Of a stretch of DNA of 6,217 nucleotides, positions 5,119 through 6,217 are shown one piece after another (the first letter of the stretch is position 1; every line of letters begins with the position of its first letter). The notes beneath the pieces are model-generated. The model was given only the letters and a program-made list of their open reading frames with translations, searched no databases and was not told where the DNA came from. The position numbers were made by a program, and so were the translations under genes. This DNA is from Planctomycetaceae bacterium (GTDB lineage Bacteria; Planctomycetota; Planctomycetia; Planctomycetales; Planctomycetaceae), in assembly GCA_027000105.1 (NCBI GenBank), contig JALTOP010000157.1:1-6217 (forward strand), in the 5' to 3' direction.

Positions 5119-6217
5119 TCAGGGGACAGCTTGCCAACCTTTGGGATCTGTTTTCCTGGCCAATTGTGAAGAAACCTTCTGCACCAGTGCGTCACGTGAG
5201 TGTGATTCTTCAGCTTTTTTCGCCGGGCGGATTGTGGTGCGGGCTGTCACCGGGACCATCAGGCTTTCCTCCAGATCAAGTTCTGCCTGGATGATGCCTG
5301 TCCCCGCTTTCACGGCCGTCAGCTTGATTGGGAGAGTCACTGATTCCCCCGGCGCAGGGATTTTGACCCGACGCCGCAACTGGTTGGATTGATCGCTTTG
5401 CACACCCTGAAGCAGATCGATTTTCAGATCGGATTCAGAAAAAATTCGATCACTGCGATTGGATATTTTAATGAGAACAGGAAACTGTCTGGTTTCTTCG
5501 ACAGAAACGGGTAAGGTCAAGGAAACGACCACATCAGGAACGAACACAACCGTGTTGGCGGCTAGTGAATATTGGAGTTGCAGGCGGGTTTCCGTTTGCA
5601 GTACCGGACTATCATGGGAAGCGACACAAGTGATTTGGAATCGCCGCTGTTCATGAGGGCCGAGTAAATCGATCACCCATCGAAGCGTTCCCTCGTGAGC
5701 GCAGGCGGCTGGCATCACATTATTTACGCAGTGGTGGTCTGCAACAACTTCCTCCAAAATGATATTTTTCTGGACGGTATCGCTTCTGTTTTTCACGATC
5801 AGTTCATATTTCACTTCCGAACCAGCCGTTACATTTTTAGGCATTTTCTTCATCACAATCACTGCGGAACTCTGCTCAAGGGATTCAAGCGGGGTTGACT
5901 CTCTAACAACCGTAGTGGATTGGTTAATTTGCTGTGCGGCTGGAGTTTCGAACCACGAAATATACTCTGGGGGAGACAAATCAGGTTGATCAGTTTGCCT
6001 GAAGCGATGCCACTTACTGGCAAGGGAAACACGATTTTTTTGCGGGGAAACGAAGATGCTGTTTGCCCTAGATACAACCTGCAATTCTGAATGTCGAATA
6101 TCGGGAAGCAGATCGGTATGAACCGTCTGGGCTACCAACTCTGGCTCCGCAGGGAAGGGGACTTGTTCCCGCCGAGGAACCGGAAAAGGTTCGGCTGGAG
6201 GAATACTGGATGGGGGC
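5119..6217 (-). CDS. DUF11-type surface/periplasmic protein, C-terminal part (5' end beyond window)
   Basis: The frame is open to the right edge with no start that must be used (the first 26 visible codons are Pro-rich, for example PPAEPFPVPRRE), so 365 C-terminal residues of a longer protein are visible. A TTG at 6138 is a possible internal start but has no support. A linker rich in Ser, Gln and Pro precedes a DUF11-like Ig-fold domain at about 5617-5865: MPKNVTAGSEVKYELIVKN, then GTLRWVIDLLGPHEQRRFQI, the usual pattern of a beta-sandwich ending in a xW-x-I-x-x-L-x-P strand. A second beta-rich domain at about 5230-5541 (VPDVVVSLTLPVSVEE, FPVLIKISNRSDR, IPAPGESVTLPIKL) resembles a CARDB/DUF11 repeat. 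The tail is charged and basic (RPAKKAEESHSRDALVQK). Planctomycetes encode many exported proteins with such repeats, presumed to act at the cell surface; no partner is evident. A signal sequence would lie outside the window. Confidence 0.75.
   Translation of the reverse strand, partial: PPSSIPPAEPFPVPRREQVPFPAEPELVAQTVHTDLLPDIRHSELQVVSRANSIFVSPQKNRVSLASKWHRFRQTDQPDLSPPEYISWFETPAAQQINQSTTVVRESTPLESLEQSSAVIVMKKMPKNVTAGSEVKYELIVKNRSDTVQKNIILEEVVADHHCVNNVMPAACAHEGTLRWVIDLLGPHEQRRFQITCVASHDSPVLQTETRLQLQYSLAANTVVFVPDVVVSLTLPVSVEETRQFPVLIKISNRSDRIFSESDLKIDLLQGVQSDQSNQLRRRVKIPAPGESVTLPIKLTAVKAGTGIIQAELDLEESLMVPVTARTTIRPAKKAEESHSRDALVQKVSSQLARKTDPKGWQAVP

Noticed and set aside
1..6217. CRISPR array, tRNA/rRNA, insertion sequence or phage attachment site
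   Set aside because: I found no regularly spaced repeats, cloverleaf-like sequence, transposase-like protein or terminal inverted repeats.

Overview
The window looks like chromosomal DNA of a planctomycete (Planctomycetales type, balanced base composition). The strongest evidence is the left-edge gene. It carries a Planctomycete-type cytochrome c domain (PSCyt1-like, CXXCH) followed by a DUF1587/PSD3 block, a combination essentially diagnostic of the phylum. The companion genes fit too: a PEGA lipoprotein, a DUF11-type surface protein, a YdjM-family membrane protein and weak or absent Shine-Dalgarno sequences. No tRNA, rRNA, CRISPR array, transposase or integration scar is visible.

Layout, left to right. 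Positions 1-1043 (minus) hold the N-terminal 347 residues of a membrane-anchored multidomain cytochrome whose 3' end lies beyond the left edge. Positions 1044-1368 hold no gene but contain three inverted repeats and a possible promoter. Then come three more minus-strand genes: a tRNA-dihydrouridine synthase (1369-2568), a YdjM/PF04307-type integral membrane protein (2649-3383) and a small PEGA lipoprotein (3434-3865). Positions 3866-4108 form a divergent promoter region. The only plus-strand gene (4109-5065) encodes an unrecognised lipoprotein with a proline- and lysine-rich linker. It converges on the C-terminal part of a DUF11-type protein (minus, 5119 to beyond the right edge).

The order PEGA lipoprotein, YdjM-like protein, Dus, with gaps of about 50 and 80 bases and one orientation, could be a short operon read leftward from the divergent region. 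The cytochrome gene is 325 bases further on and probably has its own promoter. No shared pathway is evident. Dus modifies tRNA in the cytoplasm, while the other proteins are membrane or envelope proteins.

The most unusual item is the cytochrome. Its reading frame opens with a cytoplasmic-type zinc ribbon, continues through a highly basic stretch without a single acidic residue and one membrane helix, and then enters the heme c domain. The second cysteine pair of the ribbon is CX4C rather than CX2C, apparently because of a small in-frame duplication. Secondary points are hairpins placed at the ribosome-binding regions of the PEGA and dus genes, the hairpin cluster before the cytochrome gene, and a terminator-like hairpin inside the last codons of the plus-strand gene.
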